Both the position numbers and the translations under genes were made by a program. A stretch of 64,000 nucleotides of DNA, from NCBI GenBank assembly GCA_963747515.1, contig CAVVFN010000011.1, positions 1-64,000 of the forward strand, given 5' to 3'. This DNA comes from Mariniphaga sp963747515. Lineage in GTDB: Bacteria > Bacteroidota > Bacteroidia > Bacteroidales > Prolixibacteraceae. The notes beneath the pieces were generated by a model. The model was not told the origin of the DNA, did not search any database, and saw nothing but the letters and a program-made list of their open reading frames with translations. Positions within the stretch are counted from its first letter, which is position 1; every line of letters begins with the position of its first letter. Below are positions 55,912 to 64,000 of the stretch, piece by piece.

Positions 55912-58900
55912 ATGAAAAATTGCATATTAATCCCGGTGATTATCCTGTTTGCCGTAAAAGCTTTTGGACAGGCAGCTTCAGTTAAAGAAAATGAAGAGAC
56001 AATAAAAACGTATCCTTTTTCTGATCCCAATCCTGTTCCTGCCCTGGCGATAAATAATACCGTAAGCCGTTTTTATCCCTACTTTATGTTCGACGGGTAT
56101 ACCAGGCAAAGCACGCAGCAAGACTGGAATGTTGTTACGCTGGAAAACCCGTATATCAAAGTGATGGTCCTTCCTGAAGTCGGGGGAAAGGTGATGGGGG
56201 CTGTTGAAAAGTCGACCGGGAAGGAATTCATCTATTTAAACCACGTGCTCAAATTTCGGGCTATAGGCATCCGCGGTCCCTGGACCAGCGGCGGCATAGA
56301 GCATAACTTTGGTTTAGACCTGGGACATGCCCCCTGGACGGCAGCTGAGGTCGACTATGTGATGAAAGACAATCCCGATGGCAGTGTCAGTTGTATTGTA
56401 GGCGGTCTCGATTTGGCCTCCCGTTCCCGGTGGAGCGTTGATATCCGTTTGCCGGACAATAAAGCATATTTTGAAACCAGGAGTTTATGGTACAATCCCA
56501 ATCCGTTTTACGATTCTTATCTGTCGTGGGAAAATGCAGCTTACAAGGCAACCGACGACCTTGAGTTTTACTTCCCGGGCACGCATCATGTGGGGCATGA
56601 CGGTTCTGCCCACCCCTGGCCTGTTGACAGCAAGGGCCGTAACCTGGCCTTGTACAGGGAAAATGACTTTGGAGGCCATAAATCTTATCACGTAGTCGGA
56701 AATTACAGAAACTGGTTCGGATTGTACTGGCATCAGTCCGACTTCGGGACAGGCCACTGGACTCCTTACAGCGACGCCCCGGGAAAAAAAATATGGATAT
56801 GGTCGCTGGCGCGCGACGGGGCCATATGGGAAGACCTTTTAACGGATGAAGACGGCCAGTACATAGAGGCACAGTCGGGTGTAAAGTTCAACCAGGCGGC
56901 AGAAAACAGCGGTTTTAACAGCCCCTTTACGCAGTTGTTCCTGCGCCCTTTTTATGCCGAAACCAAAACGGAATACTGGTTCCCGGTTAAGGAAACCAGT
57001 GGTATGGCAGATGCTACTCCGGAGGGAACCCTTAATGTTGAAGTAATAAGCGACAGCTTGAAAATTTCCGTCAGCCCGAATATCGACATAAAGGATACTT
57101 TGGTTGTCCGTCTCGACAACAGTATTGTTTGTACTGAAGCCTTGCAGCTGAAACCCATGCAGGTGTTTCATAAAAATATTGCTTTGAACGGGGAAGTACC
57201 TAAGGGCATAAAAGTACGTGTAGGGAAAAACAAACTGGAATATACTTCGGATAAAGATGAAAACCGGATCGACCGCCCGTTTTTTTGTCCCGGCTGCCTT
57301 GATGACTCGTCGGCCGAACGCCTCTACCGGCTGGCCGATGATGCCTATTCCATGCGGTTATATGAGGAGGCTGTTGATTTATACAAACAATGCCTTGCAA
57401 AAGAACCTACCCACAGCCGGGCTATGACCCGCCTGGCGGATATTTATTACCGCACCGGGCAGTTTGAAGAAGGAATGGCTTATGCACGAAAAGTGCTGGA
57501 AGCAGATACCTACGACGGGGGAGCGAATTTTATTTACGGGGTAATTCTGAGGGAACTGGGGCAGTTGACAAAAGCGGAGGAAGCATTGAGTGTGGCCGCA
57601 CGGATAATGGAATTCCGTTCAGCGGCCTACGTGGAGCTGTCGGGTATAGAGATCCAAAAACAGGATTATCAGAAAGCCATTTCGTATGCACAAAAAGCAC
57701 TGGACTACAACAGGAACAACCTGATGGCCTATGAATTGATCGGAACTGCCAGCAGAAAAACCAGTGCCGTTGAAAAAGCAGCCAGCACCTTTGCCGGGCT
57801 GTTAGACATCGATCCGCTGAACCATTATGCCCGTTTTGAACAGTATCTGTTACATCCCTCGCCGGAGTCCCTGAAAGCATTCACATCGGCAATTACGAAT
57901 GAACTGGCTTATGAAACCTACCTGGAGCTTGCCCTTCAGTATGCAAAGATCAGGCTAACCGATGAGGCCATTCAGGTTCTGGAACAGTCGCCTGCCTATC
58001 CGACTGTTTATTACTGGCTTGCTTATCTTAATAAGGATGTTGCCCCTTTGGAAACCACAAAATACCTGAAAAAGGCAGAGGAACTGTCTCCTGCTTTTGT
58101 GTTTCCGTTCCGTTTGGAGTCCGTTCCTGTTCTCGAATGGGCGAAAGAAAAAAGCAATTCCTGGAAAACAAAATATTACCTGGGGCTGATTTACTGGAGC
58201 AAGTTGCAACCGGAGAAGGCTAAAGAACTGTTTGAACAATGTGGCGACACCCCTGATTTTGCACCTTTTTATCTTTCCCGGGGTACTTTACATCAGGGTG
58301 ACAGCGACAAAAACAGTTTCGCGGACCGTGATTTCAGAAAAGCAGTTGAGCTCGACCCCGGGCAGTGGCGAACCTGGCATTATTTAATTGAACATCTTGA
58401 AGCAAAAAATGCCTTCCCCGAACAATTGGAGAATGCGGATAAGGCATACAGGCGCTTCACCGGTAATCCTGTTACCGGATTGGATTATGCGACATCGTTA
58501 CTGAATGTGCATCAGTATAAAAAAAGCCTGGATGTACTTGAAAAGGTCGATGTTCTGCCACAGGAAGGCGCCCGTGAAGGACACGATATTTTTGAAATGG
58601 TTAATCTTGCCCTGGCAGTGCAAAATGCAGGGCAGCAAAAATACCGGGAGGCCATTAAGAATATAAACAATTCAAAAAACTGGCCGGAAAATCTCGGTGC
58701 AGGGGAGCCAAATAATCCCGATACACGCCTGCAGGATTATCTTTTAGCTTATTGCGAAAACCAGATGGGAAACCGGGAACAGGCCAATCGCTATTATAAC
58801 CGGATAGTGGAGTATACGCTCAATCCTGAAAACAGGAGACAGGGAGAACCGTTAAACGATTACATTGGCGCCCTGGTGCTCAGGGAACAGGGTAAAACCC

Positions 58901-59094
58901 AGGAGGCAACCCGGCTGCTGAATAAATGGAAAGGGGAAAGGGGAGATTCAAACCTGCAGATGCAGTGGGTTCTGGCCAAATATTTTAATGAAAGGGAAAC
59001 CCTTGAAAAGATAGAAAAGAAGGCAACGGATGATGGTGCTGTGAGCCGTTTTCGCATTTTCCTCGATGCCGTTCATATGGTTGAGAAAAGTTGA
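55912..59094 (+). CDS. DUF5107 and TPR domain protein, secreted
   Basis: 1060 residues. Signal peptide MKNCILIPVIILFAVKAFGQ. DUF5107 region (about 60-400): VTLENPYIKVMVLPEVGGKV, GPWTSGGIEHNFGLDLGHAP, WSLARDGAIWEDLLTDEDGQ, aldose-epimerase-like beta-sandwich. From about 465 TPR repeats follow (YEEAVDLYKQCLAKEPTHSR, YQKAISYAQKALDYNRNNLM, QYKKSLDVLEKVDVL). Such proteins are frequent in carbohydrate loci, where they may bind or modify glycans; activity unknown. Follows the DUF4091 gene on the same strand after 0.9 kb of repeats. Intact. Confidence 0.85.
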   Translation: MKNCILIPVIILFAVKAFGQAASVKENEETIKTYPFSDPNPVPALAINNTVSRFYPYFMFDGYTRQSTQQDWNVVTLENPYIKVMVLPEVGGKVMGAVEKSTGKEFIYLNHVLKFRAIGIRGPWTSGGIEHNFGLDLGHAPWTAAEVDYVMKDNPDGSVSCIVGGLDLASRSRWSVDIRLPDNKAYFETRSLWYNPNPFYDSYLSWENAAYKATDDLEFYFPGTHHVGHDGSAHPWPVDSKGRNLALYRENDFGGHKSYHVVGNYRNWFGLYWHQSDFGTGHWTPYSDAPGKKIWIWSLARDGAIWEDLLTDEDGQYIEAQSGVKFNQAAENSGFNSPFTQLFLRPFYAETKTEYWFPVKETSGMADATPEGTLNVEVISDSLKISVSPNIDIKDTLVVRLDNSIVCTEALQLKPMQVFHKNIALNGEVPKGIKVRVGKNKLEYTSDKDENRIDRPFFCPGCLDDSSAERLYRLADDAYSMRLYEEAVDLYKQCLAKEPTHSRAMTRLADIYYRTGQFEEGMAYARKVLEADTYDGGANFIYGVILRELGQLTKAEEALSVAARIMEFRSAAYVELSGIEIQKQDYQKAISYAQKALDYNRNNLMAYELIGTASRKTSAVEKAASTFAGLLDIDPLNHYARFEQYLLHPSPESLKAFTSAITNELAYETYLELALQYAKIRLTDEAIQVLEQSPAYPTVYYWLAYLNKDVAPLETTKYLKKAEELSPAFVFPFRLESVPVLEWAKEKSNSWKTKYYLGLIYWSKLQPEKAKELFEQCGDTPDFAPFYLSRGTLHQGDSDKNSFADRDFRKAVELDPGQWRTWHYLIEHLEAKNAFPEQLENADKAYRRFTGNPVTGLDYATSLLNVHQYKKSLDVLEKVDVLPQEGAREGHDIFEMVNLALAVQNAGQQKYREAIKNINNSKNWPENLGAGEPNNPDTRLQDYLLAYCENQMGNREQANRYYNRIVEYTLNPENRRQGEPLNDYIGALVLREQGKTQEATRLLNKWKGERGDSNLQMQWVLAKYFNERETLEKIEKKATDDGAVSRFRIFLDAVHMVEKS

Positions 59095-59522
59095 GGAAGG
59101 GGGAAGACGGAAGACGGAAGACGGAAGTTGGAAGACGGAAGTTGGAAGACGGAAGACCGAAGAGGGAAGTAAGAAGACGGAAGACGGGAGACCGAAGAGG
59201 GAAGTAAGAAGACGGGAGACGGAAGTTGGAAGACGGGAGACCGAAGAGGGAAGTAAGAAGACGGGAGACGGGAGACCGAAGACCGAAGAAAAGAAGACGG
59301 GAGACGGAAGTTGGAAGACGGGAGACCGAAGAGGGAAGTAAGAAGACGGGAGACGGGAGACCGAAGACCGAAGAAAGAAGACGGGAGACGGAAGTTGGAA
59401 GACGGGAGACCGAAGACCGAAGAAAGAAGACGGGAGACGGAAGTTGGAAGACGGGAGACCGAAGAGGGAAGTAAGAAGACGGGAGACGGGAGACCGAAGA
59501 CCGAAGAAAGAAGAGGGGAGAA
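59093..59522 (+). repeat. Family E heptamer array, longest uninterrupted copy
   Basis: About 430 bp of GGAAGACGGAAGTTGGAAGA and CGGGAGACCGAAGAGGGAAG variants directly after the DUF5107 stop. Internal higher-order period of about 85-95 bp. No constant cassette. Open in all plus frames because T is rare. Confidence 0.85.
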
Positions 59523-59579
59523 GATTTTTCAGGATTTAATACGTGTTTTTTCTGAAAAATTCAGCAGCTGAAGTGCTGA

Positions 59580-60674
59580 CTAGGAATCCTGATGTCGGTA
59601 TTTTGTGAATTTGTATCCAAAACCAAATTCAACAACATCGGCACGAAATAAGGGGACTGCACGGATTAAAACCATTCCGATTAATTTTTTGTAATAATAC
59701 TTAAACCCTACTTTGTAGTAGCGCATGGAAGGATTGTACCCTGTATCCTTAAGGTAATACCCGTAACCTGCAAAAAAACCGGTATTGCCAAAAATGAATT
59801 CGTGGTTTAAATTTATTCCGTATCTGAAATAAAAACGGGGGTTGCGGGAGTATAAATCACTGCCGGAAGCATACGACATCAATGAAGGATCGTTATGAAC
59901 ATCGATTCCTATTCCCAGTTTATTGATTTGGGATAAAAAAACGGCGAAATTTACCGTCACCCCCGAATACAAATACTTTTGGGGATTCCCATCCATCTCT
60001 TTTACTCCCAGAGAGGATACCGCCCAGATTTCATAACTTTCCTTTCTTTCCGTTTGCAGGATTCCGGTTTTCGGAGGAGCGGCTTCTTCTTCAAAATAGT
60101 ACCCCATGGTAAAACTGTTGCTGAATACATTGATGCCCAAGTTCGGTGCTTTTATTAAACCGTTTGAAAAATGGTTGAGACCAAATGAATATTCCAGGAA
60201 CACCGGATGAATGTTGATTTTGGAATAAAGCCGGGTTTCGGCTGTGATGTTTAGGGTTGAACTGATTGCTTTATTTTCGGCGTTATTGAGTACGTTGTAT
60301 TTTTTAGTGAAAACACCCAATCCGGTTATCCCTTTAAAACCTGCATTGAAAACATGCCCTATTCTTAAAAAAGGAATCTGAAAGAAACCGGTAACCGAAT
60401 GTGAAGTTCCAAGATGTTCGGGATTGCTGTAATCTTTATAAGTATAGCTGAGGCCATAATCGGGATAATTGTACAGCCTCCGCCATTCGCTGCCGCTGTA
60501 ATTTGCGAAAGCATAGTTGATGCTGAATCCGTGAACAGGTCCGGTAATAAGGGGTTCAATTAAAGGTGTGTGTACGGCAATGTCACCGTAACTGTATGAT
60601 AAACTAACTGCTTCCTGCGATTGAGCAATCAGGTGAAAGAGAACCAAACAAGCGACTAACAGGATTTTCCACAT
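59580..60674 (-). CDS. Acyloxyacyl hydrolase / PagL-like lipid A 3-O-deacylase
   Basis: From ATG 60674: MWKILLVACLVLFHLIAQSQ, signal peptide, 364 residues. FLEYSFGLNHFSNGLIKAPN has the His168-x-Ser170 pair of PagL, with following PNLGIN typical of the family; the rest is beta-barrel strands. It would remove an acyl chain from lipid A in the outer membrane. Longer than classical PagL by an extra C-terminal barrel part (GVTVNFAVFLSQINKLG onward). The reading frame stays open a further 64 codons upstream only because it enters a heptamer repeat; the ATG at 60674 gives a proper signal peptide. Confidence 0.75.
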   Translation of the reverse strand: MWKILLVACLVLFHLIAQSQEAVSLSYSYGDIAVHTPLIEPLITGPVHGFSINYAFANYSGSEWRRLYNYPDYGLSYTYKDYSNPEHLGTSHSVTGFFQIPFLRIGHVFNAGFKGITGLGVFTKKYNVLNNAENKAISSTLNITAETRLYSKINIHPVFLEYSFGLNHFSNGLIKAPNLGINVFSNSFTMGYYFEEEAAPPKTGILQTERKESYEIWAVSSLGVKEMDGNPQKYLYSGVTVNFAVFLSQINKLGIGIDVHNDPSLMSYASGSDLYSRNPRFYFRYGINLNHEFIFGNTGFFAGYGYYLKDTGYNPSMRYYKVGFKYYYKKLIGMVLIRAVPLFRADVVEFGFGYKFTKYRHQDS

Positions 60675-60732
60675 GGTGTAATGTGTTTTTTCGGGGGTAA
60701 ATATATTAAAGAAATCAATTTTAATGGTGCAA

Positions 60733-60937
60733 AAGGAAGACGGAAGAGGGAAGACGGAAGTTGGAAGACCGAACACGAAGACGGAAGACGGAAGAGGGAA
60801 GACGGAAGTTGGAAGACCGAAGACCGAAGACGGAAGAGGGAAGACGGAAGTTGGAAGACCGAACACGAAGACGGAAGACGGAAGAGGGAAGACGGAAGTT
60901 GGAAGACCGAAGACCGAAGACGGAAGAGGGAAGACCT
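60733..60937 (+). repeat. Family E heptamer array upstream of the PagL-like gene
   Basis: GGAAGACGGAAGAGGGAAGA and GTTGGAAGACCGAACACGAA units with a higher-order repeat of about 105 bp, present twice. Confidence 0.85.
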
Positions 60938-61117
60938 GGGCGGTAGTTCTGTTTTGTCTTCCTTTTCAGGAAATACTATTATTTTTATTGGCGAAAATTA
61001 TTGCGCAGCTGAATTAAAGCTTACACACGTTTGCAACCGCATGTGCTGTGATAGATAAGTATATATATACGTCAGGTGCAATTTTAAAACAGTTTCGAAA
61101 AACATCAGATACGGATA

Positions 61118-61465
61118 ATGGAAACAAAGATAAATAAATTAACCTGGAGTGATTTTGAAAAGGTTGAAATGAGGGTAGGAACAATTATTTCTGCCGGGGA
61201 ATTTAACGAAGCAAGAAACCCGGCGTATAAAATGATAATTGACTTTGGGGATTTTGGAAAACTGAAAACATCTGCACAAATCACCAGATTATATAACCCG
61301 AAGGAATTAATCGGAAAACAAGTGGTGGCAGTTGTTAATTTCCCTCCTAAACAAATAGGCAATATGATGAGCGAATGCCTGGTTTTAGGCGGACTTGGAG
61401 ATAATCGGGAAGTTACATTAATTCAACCTGAACGAAAGGTGGAAAATGGAACACGGATTGGGTAA
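61118..61465 (+). CDS. csaA: CsaA-like tRNA-binding protein
   Basis: 115 residues: FEKVEMRVGTIISAGEFNEA, NPAYKMIIDFG, SAQITRLYNPKELIGKQVVA, VVNFPPKQIGNMMSECLVLG. This is the EMAP-II-like OB fold of CsaA/YgjH, which binds tRNA and was described as a secretion chaperone in Bacillus. NFPPxQIGxMMSE is diagnostic. It runs right up to the next heptamer array (stop 61463-61465), and its end PERKVENGTRIG is the normal family end. Confidence 0.9.
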   Translation: METKINKLTWSDFEKVEMRVGTIISAGEFNEARNPAYKMIIDFGDFGKLKTSAQITRLYNPKELIGKQVVAVVNFPPKQIGNMMSECLVLGGLGDNREVTLIQPERKVENGTRIG

Positions 61466-61466
61466 G

Positions 61467-61975
61467 AGGATGGAAGAGGGAAGGGGGAAGAGGGAAGACC
61501 GAAGTCGGAAGACGGAAGTTGGAAGGGGGAAGAGGGAAGACCGAAGTCGGAAGACGGAAGTTGGAAGAGGGAAGAGGGAAGACCGAAGACCGAAGACGGA
61601 AGACGGAAGTTGGAAGAGGGAAGACCGAAGAAGGAACTATAAACAAAATGAACCACATAAACAATATGAACCCCATAAACCCTCAAACTCTTCAAACCCT
61701 TCGAACTCTTTAAACATTTCGAACTAACAAAATAAACAAAATGAACCACATAAACAAAATGAACCACATAACCAATATGAACCCCATAAACCCTCAACAC
61801 TAAAACCCTCAAACTCTTCAAACATTTAGAACTAACAACATAAACAAAATGAACAACATAAACAAAATGAACCACATAAACAATATGAACCCCATAAACC
61901 ATCAACACTAAAACTCCTCAAACTCTTCAAACCCTTCGAACCCTTCAAACTTTTCAAACTTTTCAAACGAAAAAA
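61467..61975 (+). repeat. Family E array plus ATAAACA / TTCGAAC spacer repeats
   Basis: 61467-61637 are heptamers. 61637-61975 repeats AACATAAACAAAATGAACCA, CAATATGAACCCCATAAACC and CTCTTCAAACCCTTCGAACC. No gene. Confidence 0.8.
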
Positions 61976-61991
61976 AACAGCGCAAAAATGG

Positions 61992-62005
61992 TTAGATGTA
62001 TCTAA
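61992..62005 (+). promoter_or_regulatory. Palindromic operator TTAGATGTATCTAA
   Basis: Perfect 6-bp arms TTAGAT/ATCTAA with GT between, lying 10 bp before the -7 element and so over the -33 region. Likely bound by the MarR regulator encoded just downstream (autoregulation, inferred). Confidence 0.6.
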
Positions 62006-62014
62006 TTATAGGCG

Positions 62015-62022
62015 TATATTTG
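62015..62022 (+). promoter_or_regulatory. -7 element TATATTTG
   Basis: Fits TAnnTTTG; 18 bp before the ATG at 62041. GGAGGA just before the ATG (62035-62040) is an unusually good Shine-Dalgarno for this phylum but too close to be sure. Confidence 0.6.
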
Positions 62023-62040
62023 CACCATAAAACCGGAGGA

Positions 62041-62484
62041 ATGCAGAAAAGTTTAGAGCAAATAGTATTCGTCATTTTACATTCAAGTGAAATTCTTGAA
62101 GAGGAAATGAAACAGAAATCAAAATTAAAAGCTTTGACATCGAGGCAGCTGTACTGCCTCGAGCTGATTAAAACAATGCAAAATCCGTCACTTACCGAGC
62201 TGGCTGAAAAGATGAACATTTCAAAAGCATCCATATCGGTTATGGTTGAAAGGCTTGAAAAAAACAGTTTTATTTATAAGGTTACTTCCGATAACGACAG
62301 AAGAACAGCTCATGTGCATTTGACAAAGAGAGGTGAGAAAGCTGCTTCTTTGCATACGGAACTGCATAAACGCATAAGTGATTTACTGACTGAGGAAATG
62401 ACAGAATCGGAAAAAGAGGTACTGGTTGGGTTGTTGAACAAATCTGTTACATCTCTTGCCAAACATAACGTGTTGCTGTTTTAA
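62041..62484 (+). CDS. MarR-family transcriptional regulator
   Basis: From ATG 62041, MQKSLEQIVFVILHSSEILE; 147 residues. The winged helix-turn-helix is TSRQLYCLELIKTMQNPSLT, ELAEKMNISKASISVMVERL and the wing DNDRRTAHVHLTKRGEKAA. MarR dimers repress by binding short palindromes; one lies at 61992. 29 bp before a cation transporter, so metal or another cation could be the signal. The frame extends upstream to 61996, but promoter and ribosome-binding site fix the start here. Confidence 0.85.
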   Translation: MQKSLEQIVFVILHSSEILEEEMKQKSKLKALTSRQLYCLELIKTMQNPSLTELAEKMNISKASISVMVERLEKNSFIYKVTSDNDRRTAHVHLTKRGEKAASLHTELHKRISDLLTEEMTESEKEVLVGLLNKSVTSLAKHNVLLF

Positions 62485-62513
62485 TCCGGTGGAGAAAGTG
62501 TAATTTTAAATTT

Positions 62514-63389
62514 ATGGATAAATCGAGAGCAGGATATCTTGAAGGCATGATTTCAGTGGCTGTAAACAGTCTGCTGTTTGTTTTAAAGTTCTGGGCAGGA
62601 ATTGTTACCGGTTCAATTGCGATTACAGCAGATGCATGGCATACACTTTCCGACTCCCTGAGTTCAATAATCGTCATCGTTGCTGTTAAGCTGTCATCCA
62701 AAAAGCCCGACAATGAGCATCCATTCGGTCATGGACGATGGGAACAGATTGCCGCTTTATTCATTGCCTTTCTTCTGGGGATTATCGCTTTTGGTTTCCT
62801 GAAAGATTCGGTAATCCGGTTTAAAAGTCATGAATTTACACATTTTGGAACCCTTGCCATTGTTGTTACCATTGTTTCAATTGTGGTAAAGGAGGCCCTG
62901 GCTCAATATGCCTTCTATGTCGGACGTAAAACCAATAATGTGAGTGTTAAAGCCGATGGCTGGCATCACAGAACAGATGCCCTGTCTTCAGTAGTTGTGC
63001 TGGTCGGGATTTTGTTTGCCAGTCAGTTCTGGTGGATGGATAGTGTTTTAGGGGCAATTGTTTCCGTTATGCTTTTTTATGCAACGTATGAGATTGCCAA
63101 AGAGGCTATTGATAAACTTCTTGGGGAAAAACCAAGTTCCGAATTGATTGAGAAAATTAAAAAATCGGTTGATCACTACAACTTAGAGGAACTGCAATTG
63201 CATCATTTTCATATTCATAACTATGTAGGACACCAGGAGTTAACTTTTCACATCAAACTCAGAAATGATTTAACCATTGAAGAAGGGCATAAAATTGCCA
63301 CGGATATTGAAAACACAATACAAAAACAGTTTGATATCATTTCCACCGTACATGTGGAACCTTTAAACTTTCATCACAGTTCAGACTAA
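62514..63389 (+). CDS. Cation diffusion facilitator transporter
   Basis: 291 residues, six membrane helices. The metal site is AWHTLSD (His43, Asp47) in helix 2 and ADGWHHRTD (His151, Asp155) in helix 5, the HxxxD/HxxxD form usual for Zn/Cd-type members. The cytoplasmic C-terminal domain is His-rich (LQLHHFHIHNYVGHQELTFH). An inner-membrane antiporter exporting Zn2+ or a related ion. Operon with the MarR gene. Confidence 0.9.
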   Translation: MDKSRAGYLEGMISVAVNSLLFVLKFWAGIVTGSIAITADAWHTLSDSLSSIIVIVAVKLSSKKPDNEHPFGHGRWEQIAALFIAFLLGIIAFGFLKDSVIRFKSHEFTHFGTLAIVVTIVSIVVKEALAQYAFYVGRKTNNVSVKADGWHHRTDALSSVVVLVGILFASQFWWMDSVLGAIVSVMLFYATYEIAKEAIDKLLGEKPSSELIEKIKKSVDHYNLEELQLHHFHIHNYVGHQELTFHIKLRNDLTIEEGHKIATDIENTIQKQFDIISTVHVEPLNFHHSSD

Positions 63390-63588
63390 TGAAACCCGCT
63401 GAGGGATGATTTGGAAAACCGGCAATAAACCTGCACAGGCAACGTTACGGGTTACTTTCACGGTACCTTAAAAAAAACAAGATTAACCGGATGACAGGAA
63501 AGCGAGATGGAACGGGCGTTTTGGTTTCAGCTTTTGACGGTTTGCCGGCAATGCCGGTTCGCCTGGTGCAAATCCGGAGGCAAAATTG

Positions 63589-63596
63589 TATTTTTG
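63589..63596 (+). promoter_or_regulatory. -7 element TATTTTTG
   Basis: Fits TAnnTTTG, 18 bp before the ATG of the receptor at 63615. A small hairpin CCGGCAATGCCGG lies 45 bp upstream. Confidence 0.5.
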
Positions 63597-63614
63597 ACTT
63601 TTTTAAATACCACT

Positions 63615-64000
63615 ATGCGATATGTACTGTTGATTTCAGGAATGCTTTTTTTTATCCCGATGTATGCTCAAAACAGCGTGAGCTTCCAGGTAAAGGATGA
63701 AACAGGTGAACCGTTGACCGGGGCCACTATTGTAATAAAGGGAAGTACTACAGGAAAAGTTACCGACGCAAAGGGACGGGCATATTTTGATAACCTGCCC
63801 GAAGGTAAAGCCGGTTTCAGCTTTTCCTTTGTAGGCTATGAAGAAAAAGAAATTTCGCTTTCATTTCCGGAATACAACAACAAAACAGTTGAAGTTGAGC
63901 TGGAAGCAGGTCATGAACTGGAAGAAATTGTTATTTCCACCACCCGTTCATCGCGATCGATACAGGATGTTCCTACGAGGATTGAAGCCGTAACAGCTGA
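63615..64000 (+). CDS. TonB-dependent receptor, 5' part
   Basis: From ATG 63615 the frame is open to the window end (128 codons). Signal peptide MRYVLLISGMLFFIPMYAQN, then a CarboxypepD_reg domain (VKDETGEPLTGATIVIKGST, VTDAKGRAYFDNLPEGKAGF, FSFVGYEEKEISL) and the start of the plug (LEEIVISTTRSSRSIQDVPT, RIEAVTA). VSTTRxxRSIxDVPTRIE is typical of siderophore/metal-type receptors rather than SusC. With the cation transporter upstream it may import a metal complex (inference). Confidence 0.85.
   Translation, partial: MRYVLLISGMLFFIPMYAQNSVSFQVKDETGEPLTGATIVIKGSTTGKVTDAKGRAYFDNLPEGKAGFSFSFVGYEEKEISLSFPEYNNKTVEVELEAGHELEEIVISTTRSSRSIQDVPTRIEAVTA

Noticed and set aside
59066..59571. Plus-strand open frames in the 59-kb heptamer array
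   Set aside because: All three frames are open because the strand is almost free of T. The products are repeats of EDGRPKTEE type.
63400..63588. Possible cobalamin riboswitch before the TonB receptor (GGTGCAAATCCGGAG)
   Set aside because: Only this short piece resembles the B12 element, and it lies upstream of the probable -7 element at 63589, so it would not be in the transcript. The B12 box and other conserved parts are not found.

Overview
The window looks like the chromosome of a member of the Bacteroidota. It has a SusC/SusD pair with its own ECF sigma/FecR regulators, a TonB receptor paired with a DUF4249 lipoprotein, a PagL-like outer-membrane enzyme, and promoters that fit TAnnTTTG. 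An environmental Marinilabiliales/Prolixibacteraceae-type genome is my guess and is not proven. I see no rRNA, tRNA or CRISPR array.

Region 1 (1-14.6 kb, + strand) is a surface-polysaccharide cluster: glycosyltransferase, Wzy/O-antigen-ligase-like membrane protein, glycosyltransferase, hexapeptide acyltransferase, glycosyltransferase, bi-domain oxidoreductase, heparinase II/III-like protein, WbuB-like glycosyltransferase and UDP-GlcNAc 2-epimerase (wecB). Nearly every gene here carries single-base frameshifts, either real decay or assembly error. Between the oxidoreductase and the heparinase gene lie a roughly 315-bp tandem array of oxidoreductase 3' ends, a GxxExxY nuclease-like gene and a putative ADP-ribosyltransferase toxin-antitoxin pair.

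Region 2 (14.6-33.2 kb) is accessory DNA. It holds an AT-rich HD-phosphohydrolase/YwgA pair between wecB copies, a VanZ-like gene, a glycosyltransferase-2 gene with an in-frame repeat insertion, STAS-like DUF4325 genes, a third wecB and six toxin-antitoxin loci, several with dead or missing toxins. Several repeat families fill the gaps. Family A is a GC-rich palindromic element (arms like CACGCAACGAGCGCAACG followed by CGCTGCGTCCGCCGCGTG), always in the same orientation. Family B is REP-like hairpins (CACCG..GCTTTAGC..CGGTG) linked to an IS200/Y1-type transposase at 37.6-38.0 kb and to a 516-bp tandem array of that transposase's 3' end. Family C is GTCATTGCGA / GAAGCAATCTG repeats. Family D is CCCC/GGGG palindromes found inside genes.

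Region 3 (33.2-49.9 kb, - strand) has intact genes: TonB receptor + DUF4249, the REP transposase, and a polysaccharide-utilisation-like operon reading sigma factor, FecR, SusC, SusD, DUF4832 protein, PHP/DUF3604 protein. Region 4 (49.9-61.9 kb) is filled with a purine-rich heptamer repeat (AGACCGA-like) and a constant 60-bp cassette. Embedded in it are a small EF-hand-loop protein, a DUF4091 glycosidase-like lipoprotein, a DUF5107-TPR protein, a PagL-like lipid A deacylase and CsaA. Region 5 (62-64 kb) is a MarR regulator with a visible palindromic operator, a cation diffusion facilitator and the start of a TonB-dependent receptor.

The most unusual theme is that palindromic elements delimit and enter genes, in frame in at least two cases, and that the sequence duplicated beside them is repeatedly the 3' end of a gene.
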